A model generated the notes under the pieces. It did no database searches. It was not told where the DNA came from and saw only the letters and a list, made by a program, of their open reading frames with translations. From positions 1 to 37,443 of the forward strand of contig MSHD01000049.1 of assembly GCA_001941045.1 (NCBI GenBank): DNA of 37,443 nt. Direction: 5' to 3'. The translations under genes and the position numbers were made by a program. Below, in pieces: positions 23,178 to 32,700 of this stretch. This stretch comes from Lachnospiraceae bacterium Zagget2 (GTDB lineage Bacteria; Bacillota; Clostridia; Lachnospirales; Lachnospiraceae). Positions within the stretch are counted from its first letter, which is position 1; each line of letters starts with the position of its first letter.

Positions 23178-24488
23178 TTAAAGTGTGTATTTTTTCTTGT
23201 CGGCAGCGCTGATCGTTCTGCCAATCTGCACTTCGATAATATCCAGATCGCTCTGCGCCTCAATCATATGCTTGCAGCCTGCGGCGACGGTGACCACATC
23301 GCCCACTCTCAGGATCTGTTCCATACCGTCTACGATCGATTTTCCGCTGCCGGACACCACAGTCCAGACTTCCTCCCGATAATCATGACTGTGATAACTC
23401 AGATGCTCCCCTGCCTTCATAGACAGTTTTACAGTCATAGAACCAGGCTGCACATCAATCACGGTATACGTTCCCCAGGACTTTTCAGCGAAGTGCACGT
23501 CTGTACTCACCTTTTCAACAAGGGGTTTCATATAGCCGCTGCGCTCTTTATCGGAAACCAGAATGCCGTCGCCACTCGCCGCAATGACCATGTTCTTGCA
23601 GCCCATGGCAATGATGGGAACATTCAGCTCATTGACAATCTGCGTATTCTCGCAGGCCTCGTCCATAATCGCTTTCCCTTTGATGTCGTCGGCCATGACC
23701 TCAGCCATCATATTCCATGTACCGACGTCTTTCCACTCACCAGTGTAGCGGAGCACCTGAATCGACGGTTCTTTCTCCACAACCGCATAATCAAAACTGA
23801 TCTTTGTGAGAGTCTCATACTTTGCATAGAGATCGCGATAGTCCGTGAAATCGACCAGGCTGTGCGCTTTCTCGATCAGATAACCCAGCTGAAAGGCAAA
23901 CACACCGGCATTCCAAAGCGCGTTCTGCCTGAGATATTCTCTTGCCGTATCTGTATCCGGCTTCTCGCGGAACTCCTTCACCCTGCTGATCTCATCCGCA
24001 CTCTCCGGAATGATATAGCCATATTTTTCACTGGGATACGTCGGAGCAATACCCATAAGCGTAAGGTTCGCCCTGCCCTGTTCCACAATATCTCCAAGCT
24101 TCGTCACACACTCATAATAACTGTTGTCAACATAGGGATCCACCGGGCAGACCGCAACAGCCTCATCCAACGCCACTCCTATCTCATCATGGAGATACGC
24201 TGCAGCCAGGAGAATCGCCGGGAACGTATCCCTGCGGCACGGCTCCACACAAATCGCGACCTTGTCGCCCAGCTGATTATTGATCGCGCTCGCCTGCGAT
24301 TTGCTCGTCGCGATCGTGACACTGGCCTGCGGGTTAACCTCCATAATCTGCCGATAGACACGCTGAACCATTGATTCATATCCGCCGTTCTCATCCTTGA
24401 ATAATTTAATAAACTGCTTGCTGCGGACATCATTCGAAAGTGGCCACAGCCGCTTTCCGCTACCGCCTGAAAGTAAAATGATATTCAT
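23178..24488 (-). CDS. manC: Mannose-1-phosphate guanylyltransferase with C-terminal cupin domain
   Basis: This 436-aa protein starts with the nucleotidyltransferase signature LLSGGSGKRLWPLSN plus KQF, which binds GTP and Mg. FREKPD and the NAGVFAF motif of the GMP family are present. Residues about 325-430 form a cupin (GEHLSYHSHDYREEVWTVV...GD) as in the type II fused GDP-mannose pyrophosphorylase/phosphomannose isomerase. It makes GDP-mannose from mannose-1-phosphate and GTP. GGAGAG lies about 8 nt before ATG 24488. A separate manA lies directly upstream, so the cupin may be structural or redundant here. Confidence 0.92.
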   Translation of the reverse strand: MNIILLSGGSGKRLWPLSNDVRSKQFIKLFKDENGGYESMVQRVYRQIMEVNPQASVTIATSKSQASAINNQLGDKVAICVEPCRRDTFPAILLAAAYLHDEIGVALDEAVAVCPVDPYVDNSYYECVTKLGDIVEQGRANLTLMGIAPTYPSEKYGYIIPESADEISRVKEFREKPDTDTAREYLRQNALWNAGVFAFQLGYLIEKAHSLVDFTDYRDLYAKYETLTKISFDYAVVEKEPSIQVLRYTGEWKDVGTWNMMAEVMADDIKGKAIMDEACENTQIVNELNVPIIAMGCKNMVIAASGDGILVSDKERSGYMKPLVEKVSTDVHFAEKSWGTYTVIDVQPGSMTVKLSMKAGEHLSYHSHDYREEVWTVVSGSGKSIVDGMEQILRVGDVVTVAAGCKHMIEAQSDLDIIEVQIGRTISAADKKKYTL

Positions 24489-24519
24489 TCTGTCTCTCTC
24501 CTTTGTCATGGCAGATCTG

Positions 24520-25506
24520 CTAACATCTGATCTTCAGCATCTGTGCCTTTCCAATCACATAACATCGTCCGAGTCCTGCCGGCAGAAACAGGCAATCGCC
24601 CTTTCCGAATCTCACAGGCTCACTCTCACCGGCCTCGATTCCGGCCTCTCCGTCCAGGCAGAGCAATATCTGAAACGAAGCATCATAAACAGTGAATGCA
24701 AAACCATGTGTGACCCGAATATGCTCTGTCTCAAAATATTTGCACCGACAAAGTATTTCCCGGCTGCATCCCTGATAATAGTGTACAAATCGTGACTTCT
24801 TTCTGATATCCGGCGCGATACTCATATCCATAACTTCAACCGCCTGGTCAAAATGAAGTTCCCGCTTTCTTCCATTTTTGTCCACGCGATTGTAATCATA
24901 GACACGGTACGTGACATTCGAACTCTCCTGAATCTCTGCCACCAGGGTTCCGGCACCAATGCCATGAACAGTACCTGCCGGGACATAATACACATCACCT
25001 TTTTCGACCTGTACTTTCTGCAGATGCTTGTCCAGGGTTCCGGTATCCACTGCCTTCCTCAGCTGCTCCCTGCTCATCGGATGCTGAAAGCCGTAGATCA
25101 GACTGGCACCCTTATCCGCCTCCATGACATACCACATCTCCGACTTTCCGTTCTGATTTTCCTTCTCTCTCGCATAATCATCGTCCGGGTGAACCTGGAT
25201 CGACAGATTCTGCTTTGCATCGATGAACTTAACCAGAACCGGCAATTCTCTTTTTCCCTGTGCATCGGGCTTCACCTTACTGCCGATATACTCCGGATGG
25301 CAGTCCAGTACTTCCGCCAGCGTCATGCCCGCAAATACCCCATTCGCCACAACACTCGGGCCATCCGGATGGACTGAGCACTCCCAGGTCTCAGCAAGTG
25401 GCGTCAATGGAATCTGCTTGCCAAATTCTTCCCGCAGGCGCGTACCGCCCCAGAGATAATCCTTTCCGGCCGGCAGGAGCCGCATAATCTCCAGATCTGT
25501 GGCCAT
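24520..25506 (-). CDS. manA: Mannose-6-phosphate isomerase, class I
   Basis: This 328-aa cupin-type zinc enzyme interconverts fructose-6-phosphate and mannose-6-phosphate. Motifs are LLPAGKDYLWGGTRL at the N-terminus, IQVHPDDDYA with metal-binding His and Glu partners, KSEMWYVM, and VPAGTVHGIG. The length matches the short Gram-positive class I form. The ATG abuts the gmd stop with no spacing, so translation is probably coupled. It supplies the mannose branch of this operon. Confidence 0.93.
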   Translation of the reverse strand: MATDLEIMRLLPAGKDYLWGGTRLREEFGKQIPLTPLAETWECSVHPDGPSVVANGVFAGMTLAEVLDCHPEYIGSKVKPDAQGKRELPVLVKFIDAKQNLSIQVHPDDDYAREKENQNGKSEMWYVMEADKGASLIYGFQHPMSREQLRKAVDTGTLDKHLQKVQVEKGDVYYVPAGTVHGIGAGTLVAEIQESSNVTYRVYDYNRVDKNGRKRELHFDQAVEVMDMSIAPDIRKKSRFVHYYQGCSREILCRCKYFETEHIRVTHGFAFTVYDASFQILLCLDGEAGIEAGESEPVRFGKGDCLFLPAGLGRCYVIGKAQMLKIRC

Positions 25507-26556
25507 CTACTTCACCGCTTTTACTGCTGCCTCTCTCTTTGCCAGAGCACGATCATGCTCAGCCATGATACGAATCAGTTCCTCGTAGCTTGTCTTCTGC
25601 GGGTTCCAGCCGAGGGCAGTCTTCGCCTTGGTGGGGTCTCCCCACAGATTGTCCACATCAGTCGGGCGAAACCATGCAGGATTCACTGAGACCAGCAGCT
25701 TTCCTGTCTCTTTATCATAGCCCTTTTCCTCGACACCTGTGCCCTCCCAGCGGATTTCCATCCCGTTGGCAGCAAATGCTTTCTCTGTAAAGTCGCGCAC
25801 CGTATGCTGTTCTCCGGTAGCAATCACGAAGTCCTCCGGCATATCGTGCTGCATAATCAGCCACATACACTCAACATAATCCTTCGCATAGCCCCAGTCA
25901 CGCAGAGAATCCATATTTCCAAGTTCCAGATGATCCTGCAGCCCCTCTGCAATGCGCCCGGCTGCCAGCGTAATCTTCCTCGTGACAAAGTTCTCGCCCC
26001 TGCGCTCAGATTCATGATTGAACAGGATTCCATTCACCGCAAACATGCCGTAAGCTTCCCGATACTCCTTTACAATCCAGAAACCATACTGCTTCGCCAC
26101 TGCGTAAGGGCTGTAGGGATGAAATGGCGTCGTCTCCTTCTGCGGCACTTCCTCCACCTTCCCATACAGTTCTGACGTAGACGCCTGGTACACTTTCGTC
26201 TTTCTGGTAAGGCCAAGAATGCGCACCGCTTCCAGAATTCTCAGTACTCCGATCGCATCAACATCCCCCGAATACTCCGGCACATCAAACGAAACCTGCA
26301 CATGGGACTGCGCTGCAAGATTATAAATCTCATCTGGCTGAACCATTTCGATAATCCGGATCAGGGAGGAAGAATCCGACAAATCGCCATCGTGTAGAGT
26401 AATCGCGTTCCTCGCCAACAGATGATCGATCCTCGATGTATTCGCAAGAGAAGATCGTCTCGTAATCCCGTGCACCTCATAACCCTTCTCCAGCAGAAGC
26501 TCCGCGAGATAGGAACCATCCTGGCCAGTGATGCCTGTTATAAGCGCCTTTTTCAT
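25507..26556 (-). CDS. gmd: GDP-mannose 4,6-dehydratase
   Basis: This 349-aa short-chain dehydrogenase starts with the Rossmann motif [14 protein letters not shown]. The family's GITRRSS lies at strand 2 and the catalytic block is [12 protein letters not shown]...YSPYAVAK with the Tyr-x3-Lys pair; NHESERRG is also typical. It uses NADP to turn GDP-D-mannose into GDP-4-keto-6-deoxymannose, the precursor of GDP-fucose, GDP-rhamnose or GDP-perosamine. No reductase or transaminase for the next step is in this window, so it must lie elsewhere. It is the first gene of the nucleotide-sugar operon, with a promoter immediately upstream. Confidence 0.95.
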   Translation of the reverse strand: MKKALITGITGQDGSYLAELLLEKGYEVHGITRRSSLANTSRIDHLLARNAITLHDGDLSDSSSLIRIIEMVQPDEIYNLAAQSHVQVSFDVPEYSGDVDAIGVLRILEAVRILGLTRKTKVYQASTSELYGKVEEVPQKETTPFHPYSPYAVAKQYGFWIVKEYREAYGMFAVNGILFNHESERRGENFVTRKITLAAGRIAEGLQDHLELGNMDSLRDWGYAKDYVECMWLIMQHDMPEDFVIATGEQHTVRDFTEKAFAANGMEIRWEGTGVEEKGYDKETGKLLVSVNPAWFRPTDVDNLWGDPTKAKTALGWNPQKTSYEELIRIMAEHDRALAKREAAVKAVK

Positions 26557-26592
26557 GATATTTTCAACCTTTCTTCTATTATTACGCGCCTT

Positions 26593-26621
26593 ATTTTAAC
26601 ATAAGTGCATAGAATATTCAA
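26593..26621 (-). promoter_or_regulatory. Promoter of the gmd-manA-manC-phosphohexomutase operon
   Basis: Minus strand TTGAAT (26621-26616), 17-bp spacer, TAAAAT (26598-26593), about 37 bp upstream of the gmd start. It lies in the 114-bp gap after the defence-like operon, so the two operons have separate promoters. Confidence 0.65.
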
Positions 26622-26670
26622 TCGGAACTACGCAGGAATTCGTCTATCTCACTCCATACAGCATCCTGCT

Positions 26671-27321
26671 TTAACCTATAAAGCCCCTTACAAATTTCTG
26701 CTCTAATTCAACCTCTGTGTAAACATAGGCATCCAGAAACAGATAATCCTTCAGGCGCTGCATAAACCCTGGAACATATCTTTCCCCTGCCAATCGGCAG
26801 TCCTTATTTTTTCCATACAGGCGTGGATTTTTTTCAGAACTGCACACTAAAATAAATGTAATATGCTGCTGTGCGAATTCCATCGGCTGATCATATGTAA
26901 ATCCCGGATAGACATGCCCCTTTTGCTTCATGTCATATAAAATATCTAAAAGCATGTACCAGTTTGCATATGCCTTTTTCAGAATGCTATTCTTCAGTCC
27001 ATCCTTTTTGGCCTTGATCTCCGAGTTTTTAAATTCTACAAATGTCCAATTGTCATCCTGATCTACCAGAAAACCATCTGCGGTATTTACTATATTGTTT
27101 TCCCCAGCTTCATCCCTGGCATTTTTTGCTTTTTTATAACCACCTTGAGCAATCGAATCCATATCTATAACAGGCAAATCCCTCTGACCATTGTAAACAT
27201 ATTTAGAGTCCTGTTTATCCAAAGACACAGCATGTAAATTTGACGTCAACACCTCCGTTTCCACTCCATGGTCGGCAAGGTATTCCTTTATAATGCTTTG
27301 TATTTGATCAAAATTATTCAT
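26671..27321 (-). CDS. PD-(D/E)XK-like small protein, partner of the adjacent ATPase
   Basis: This 216-aa protein is of a family I cannot name. The segment TADGFLVDQDDNWTFVEFKNSEIK places Asp82 and Glu96-x-Lys98 in the order seen in PD-(D/E)XK nuclease folds (D, beta strand, ExK). Helices follow, then the strand FAQQHITFILVCSS. No membrane segment or signal is present. The ATG overlaps the last 8 bp of the AAA ATPase gene, so the two proteins are made together, in the style of ATPase-effector pairs. Nuclease activity is inference. It is the last gene of the four-gene AT-rich operon. Confidence 0.65.
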   Translation of the reverse strand: MNNFDQIQSIIKEYLADHGVETEVLTSNLHAVSLDKQDSKYVYNGQRDLPVIDMDSIAQGGYKKAKNARDEAGENNIVNTADGFLVDQDDNWTFVEFKNSEIKAKKDGLKNSILKKAYANWYMLLDILYDMKQKGHVYPGFTYDQPMEFAQQHITFILVCSSEKNPRLYGKNKDCRLAGERYVPGFMQRLKDYLFLDAYVYTEVELEQKFVRGFIG

Positions 27322-28627
27322 CTTCCTCTTCCATCCCGTACCTTAAACGATCCAACAGCATACTTGCCGTTACCATCTGTGCATAAATCTTTTCAAGGTT
27401 ACCTGTTACATTTTCGAAGCTCACCGCGCCATTTTTTTCACTCGAACGATAATAATTGCATTTTTCTTCAATCTTATATTTTCGAGAATACAGCTCTATC
27501 GCCTCCAGAAAATCTCTGCTATGCGTTGTAACCACAATACTCAGATCAAACTGCTTCTGAAGCAGTACAATAATCTCAGCGTATTTTAATTGCCAGTCCG
27601 GATGCAGGTGAATCTCGGGCTCATCCAGAATCAGGACATCCTTCTCTCTCAGGTTCCCGCTCTCCAGCAACATCCTGACTATAAGAAAAGATTTCACTCC
27701 TGCCGAGAGGTTATCCAATAACAAAGAATCTGTCAGTTTTTCCGACCGCAATCGCCAGTCCCCATTCTTCGTGATAATATCACCCCCAGCTACCTCGTTT
27801 AAAATTGCAAATATTTCCCTTAGTCCTTCTTTTGCAACTACCGCATCAAAAATCCCCTCTGTCAAAGTATTCCCCGGCCTCTGCAGACGCTCCTTTAACC
27901 GATCTCGGATTTTCTCTTCTGACATTATACCCGGAAAATAAGCATGCGACGCATCATCCACAATAAAAGGATCATCTATAAAAAACGCCTCGTGTAAAAT
28001 ATTGAACTCCGACTCCAGCGCTACACACTCATTATTTTCAAAACGCAAAACAAGATCCTGATCTTTGATTCGAAGCCTGACCTTTGGGTTTTCATCTACA
28101 TTATTGAGGCTTGCTATTTGCGAGGCAAATACCGACCGAAAGAATCGGGAAATCAATTCCAGTGAAGCTTTATGATCGTCTCCCCTTTGCCTTTCCATAA
28201 TCTTTGAAAACGTCTCTGAAAAATCCTCTCTCTGCAAGGATTCGTAAAGTTCTATTCCATATTGATTAAACTCATCGCAGAATATTTCCCCGAGCAAATC
28301 GTAAGTCAGTTCATTTGCCTCGTAAGATGATAAATGCTCATAAATAGCGACACCAAGCTTTCTGGAAATGGACACTACTGCCTGAGAACCCGGCAATTTC
28401 CCCTGTATCCGAAGTGTTCGCAAAATATTTCTGCACGCTCTTTCGATTTCCTCCCTCTTTTCTGTCTCTATTTTCTCATCCATATTGTACATAGAATTAA
28501 ACACAGAATAAAGAACTTTTCCTACTGTACTTTTCCCTGTATTGTTCTCACCGGCAATGACAGTGAGCCCATCTATTAATATGTCTGCATGTCCAATTTT
28601 AGCAAGATTGTCGATTATCAATCTCAT
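27314..28627 (-). CDS. ABC/OLD-type AAA ATPase (AAA_15/AAA_21-like)
   Basis: This 437-aa soluble ATPase has Walker A GENNTGKST (26-34), an ABC signature-like LSAGVKS (307-313), Walker B VLILDEPEIHLHP (Asp335, Glu336) and an H-loop TTHS (His369). The helical insert between A and signature is long. It resembles ATPases of OLD, Septu PtuA and similar defence complexes, which dimerise on ATP and drive a nuclease partner. The downstream gene overlaps and encodes a nuclease-like protein, in keeping with this. A TOPRIM domain is not present, unlike Gabija GajA or OLD. It starts 72 bp after the coiled-coil gene. Confidence 0.85.
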   Translation of the reverse strand: MRLIIDNLAKIGHADILIDGLTVIAGENNTGKSTVGKVLYSVFNSMYNMDEKIETEKREEIERACRNILRTLRIQGKLPGSQAVVSISRKLGVAIYEHLSSYEANELTYDLLGEIFCDEFNQYGIELYESLQREDFSETFSKIMERQRGDDHKASLELISRFFRSVFASQIASLNNVDENPKVRLRIKDQDLVLRFENNECVALESEFNILHEAFFIDDPFIVDDASHAYFPGIMSEEKIRDRLKERLQRPGNTLTEGIFDAVVAKEGLREIFAILNEVAGGDIITKNGDWRLRSEKLTDSLLLDNLSAGVKSFLIVRMLLESGNLREKDVLILDEPEIHLHPDWQLKYAEIIVLLQKQFDLSIVVTTHSRDFLEAIELYSRKYKIEEKCNYYRSSEKNGAVSFENVTGNLEKIYAQMVTASMLLDRLRYGMEEEDE

Positions 28628-28699
28628 ATAATCTACTTCCTTTTCGTTTTTTGTTAAATTCTAGAAACCCTGTCTTTCACACTCACATATACTCATAAT

Positions 28700-29770
28700 C
28701 TAAAAATCCTTCTCCGGTGATGGAACCCCTCTAAATACACGCTCAATATCTTCCTGTAGCAAATCCTGTGGCAAATACGTATAATTTACATGTTTCTCAT
28801 CCAGTTTTTTCACAGTATCCTGAAGCTGATCCTCCAGAATACTAAAAAAATACTGTCGAGGATTCTGATCAATCCTCCTTTCCAGTTCTTCCCGCTCTCG
28901 CTCTGCCTGGATTCTTTTATTCTCCAGGGCCTTGACCTGCTCTTGAAGATCTGATTTCAAAATGTCAAATTTCTCTTTTCCCAACTGTCTTAGCAATACA
29001 TCAAGTTTCCCATCGCTCCCATTCAAAAACGCCTCAATTTCCTTCATCTCCTGCTGAATTTGCTCCAGTTTCTGATCAATCGGGTAGCACAGCGCTGCCT
29101 CCATCCATTTCTCTACTTTTATGGATAAACTTCTCTGACTGAGGACATTGTAAAATCCTCCCCTATGGCACTCTGCACTATATCGGTCCTTCAGCTGACT
29201 CATGTAGTAATCGGTCGATGTGTTACGACAGTACCATTTTATAGTGTCCGATTTCCATTGTTCTATAAAATTGTCCCGGTTTGAACAATTTCCGACAAAC
29301 CGGATATATTGGCTTAAAGTCTTTCTCAAATCCGCTGAAATCTGAGTCAGTCTTTGATTCAATTTCTCATAATCAGCATCCGTTTCCGGTTTTTCTTTTT
29401 GAATCTGCCTGTTCACCCACTCCCTGAAATTTTGCATCTGAAGTCGATCCTGAAAGCCATTGGCCTCACTTTGGTTGTGGTCAAAAATTGCCCGCAGCAT
29501 CTTGATTTCCTCCAAACGCCACCCCAGAGAACGAAACTGGTACTTATCTTCTTTTTGCAGATACCGCCAATAATGACTGATCACATAGCTTGTATCTACA
29601 GCAAATTTATATAAGTCCTGTATAGCCGTCATAAACTTTGCATCTTCATGTTCTCCATGAAAAAGTGTTGGCTCATAATTACAGCACAAAAAGAGCTGCG
29701 GTGAAATAAATTTCTGAACTTCCCTATTTAGCAGCTGTGCATCGGCGGCAGAAATGACAGGTTTGTTCAT
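28700..29770 (-). CDS. Hypothetical coiled-coil protein of the defence-like operon
   Basis: This 356-aa protein is unrecognised. The first ~220 residues are helical and rich in aromatic residues (CCNYEPTLF, SHYWRYLQKEDKYQF, GWRLEEIKMLRAIF, IKWYCRNTSTDYYM). Residues about 230-310 are a charged coiled coil (KLEQIQQEMKEIEAF, then KRIQAEREREELERRID). The tail is hydrophilic. No catalytic motif stands out. Its ATG overlaps the stop of the 1269-aa protein as ATGA, which indicates obligate co-translation, so it is probably a structural or effector partner of that protein. Confidence 0.6.
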   Translation of the reverse strand: MNKPVISAADAQLLNREVQKFISPQLFLCCNYEPTLFHGEHEDAKFMTAIQDLYKFAVDTSYVISHYWRYLQKEDKYQFRSLGWRLEEIKMLRAIFDHNQSEANGFQDRLQMQNFREWVNRQIQKEKPETDADYEKLNQRLTQISADLRKTLSQYIRFVGNCSNRDNFIEQWKSDTIKWYCRNTSTDYYMSQLKDRYSAECHRGGFYNVLSQRSLSIKVEKWMEAALCYPIDQKLEQIQQEMKEIEAFLNGSDGKLDVLLRQLGKEKFDILKSDLQEQVKALENKRIQAEREREELERRIDQNPRQYFFSILEDQLQDTVKKLDEKHVNYTYLPQDLLQEDIERVFRGVPSPEKDF

Positions 29771-32700
29771 TCTCCCACCTCCCGCTCTCTGCGTCCCGCG
29801 GCAGTGTATACCGAAAATCCTGTGTAGCCAATACCCAGCTCCAAATCCTTCAATACCTGACTTTCATCCGGCATTCCCTTTTTCCATCCCAGATTACGTA
29901 AGTGAAACCGGATCCCCCCGTTCTTATCCTGAATAAATGAAGGGACTTCATTTATGTGAATAAAACCATTCATCTTATTTCGAGTATGCACCCCACGCCC
30001 CGTATACGCATACGGAGTCCCTGTTTCGTCACACAGCATAAAAGGAGTCCTCATCCGCCCATTTGTAAAAGACATTTCGTTAATTGAACGCAAGATGTTC
30101 ATGGTTTCCTCATATCCATTTTTTGAACGATGACTAATCTGGAGCGTTGACAATGCATAAACCAACATAAGCAGTGGCTGCCTGTCATCTCCGGCAACAG
30201 CACTGTAGGATCTGCACAACTGATTTATCTCTGCCCATGCAGTTTCGTCCATCCTTGTTATCTGGCATTCCGGAGTACTTGTCAAAGTCGTTCGATTATA
30301 ACACATCCAACAGACGCGAATCATCATCGCAAGCGAGTATTTACTGGAGCAAATGCATGCGAAATGCTCCTCCTCCTTCATAAATTTATATACTCGTTCG
30401 CAGCTGGAAAACTCGTCCTCGTTCAACTCCCTTCTTCCGCCGGAAGGAATTTTCAACTCTTTCTGACACACAAATGCAATTGCTGCAGGATTATTCGCCT
30501 CCAGCATTTCATCAAAGAGCACCAGAAAGGCCTGTTTTTTCTTATCCTTATTCGAATGGTCGGAACTCTCGCGATACTCCCTGATTGATTCTAATGTAAT
30601 CGGTACCTTTTCGCTAATACTTGTTATTTTGGCCAGATGTACAGAAAGCTCGTCTCGGTTTCCACGGCTCGTGATCTCACTATCCATGGTACGGCAGCTT
30701 TCTACGACCTGCATAATCTCACTCAGGTATTGCAGCCGCAGCGCTTCGGACAGATTCTCTTTTTCATACGTTCGCTCAAATGCCTTGAACAGCGTATTAT
30801 ATGCATATCCATTCAACGGGTCGCTGGCAATAATCTTTTGTAGCTTTTGGTACAGAACACAATAGCTTAACTTTCGTTTACCCAGCTCGAGATCCTCCGC
30901 CATGTGGTTTGCGAGACAGAATCTTTTATACTCATCCATCAGTTCCTCAAGCCGTAGATTACACTGCGCAGCCTCCACTATCAATGAATAGTTTTGATTA
31001 TATAAGTGCTGTCTTTCCCTGTATTCCATATTCAAACGGATCTGGATCCTTTCCGCGCTGCTTTCCGCAAGCGTAATAGCGGAAATCAGTTTTTTTATCC
31101 TGCGCTCATAACTTTCCTTTGAAAAATGCTCCGGGTCATCTATCCATGGTTCGAGATCTTTACCAGAGGTTCCATACCATTTCGACCACAGCCCGCCATA
31201 ATATTCACGCGTAAAAGCTACAATGATAACCGCAAATCCGGCGTCCTCATCAGGTACACCATATACATTCTGCAGAGCTTCAAGCTTCTCTATCACTCTG
31301 TCCAATCTCTTTTCAATCTGTTGATACTCCGGCTTTCTTTCTTCGCGGAAAGGCACGTAAGTCGAGTTTGGCCCCATAAAGCGCAGCAACGACTGCAAAT
31401 ACTTCGTGAACGAAGGATCCTTACATCTGTTTCTCTGATAATCCTCTCCGTAAATATCTATAATTTCACAGAGGAGATCGACCTGTTGATTCCCTGTGAT
31501 GTCATGATTTTCCAGATAAATATCCGCCTCAAGAGAATTGCGAAAACGAAATGTAAACTCTCCCTCTGCATCTACACCATAATGTATCCACGGCAATGAT
31601 GTCGTCACTATATTGTAAAGTTTCTGTCCATTTTCACTGTATGGAAGTACCGTTTCACTATCTGTCAAAAACGTATATGCGAGGCTGTAAGGAATACGGA
31701 GTTTAAAACGGCTGAACATTGCCACACAGGTATTAAATCTGTCAAGTTTTTCCTCAATTGTCCTGTCGGATTCGGACAACATGCCTTCCTTCTCAGCATC
31801 GACAGAAATCCCCCGGGGGTCAACACCCACCCGAAGAAGAGCTTGGTAGATGGCTCCAGATCGCTTATCGGATTGCTCTTCATTATATATCTGCCCAAAC
31901 ATTCTGCTCAGTTCTCTCTTCACATAGGGAGTAATAATTCTTTGTTCCGTACGCAGTTTCTCCTCAAGATTTTCCCGCAGCACAGCGAGCAGATAGTAAT
32001 AATAATTAAAAATCTCATTTTCATTCTTATATTTCTCTTTAAATCGTTCTATTTCGTCTTCATGGATTCCAGAATATTCGCTCACCTTCTCCCAAAACTC
32101 GTCTTTCTCACCGTCACTCATCTCTCTGACTGCCCTGACAATGTAACAGCCATATTCATCCAGAATCTGCGCGACCCTCGAATCACATTTTTCAAACCTT
32201 TCGGAGTTTTCCGTAAACTGATATGCATTTCTGACCGCCTTGTCGTCCGCCTCATACATCGCATAACTGCTGCAAACCATCACAAAGCGACGGCCTCTGT
32301 TCTCCAGCCTCTCCAGTATCCTTCGGATGCGCCCTACATCCATCTTATAGGAAGAACTGTCCCACACAACCAAGATGCGCGTATCAACATTCCCCACTGC
32401 TTTTTGTTCCAACAGCTGCATGGCCTCATCCAGTTCTTCGACTCCGGAACCCATATTGGTGCTTAAATAAGAATCCGCAGAAATGTAGATCACAGGATTG
32501 TTTTTTTCCTGATATATCCTGTATGCCAGCGCTCCCAATGTGATGCTCTTGCTGCTTCCCGGATCACCGCTGAGGATGATCGGGCGATTGGGAACCGGTC
32601 TTCCCTCCACTCCCTTTCCTTCCAGCATTTTCCGCACAAGCCGAACAAGAACCTCCTCGTAGCTTCGTCTGACATAGAAGGTGGATTGCGGCAGGTATCC

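Noticed and set aside
23268-24374. 368-codon plus-strand frame opposite manC
   Set aside because: Antisense shadow; manC motifs are complete on the minus strand.
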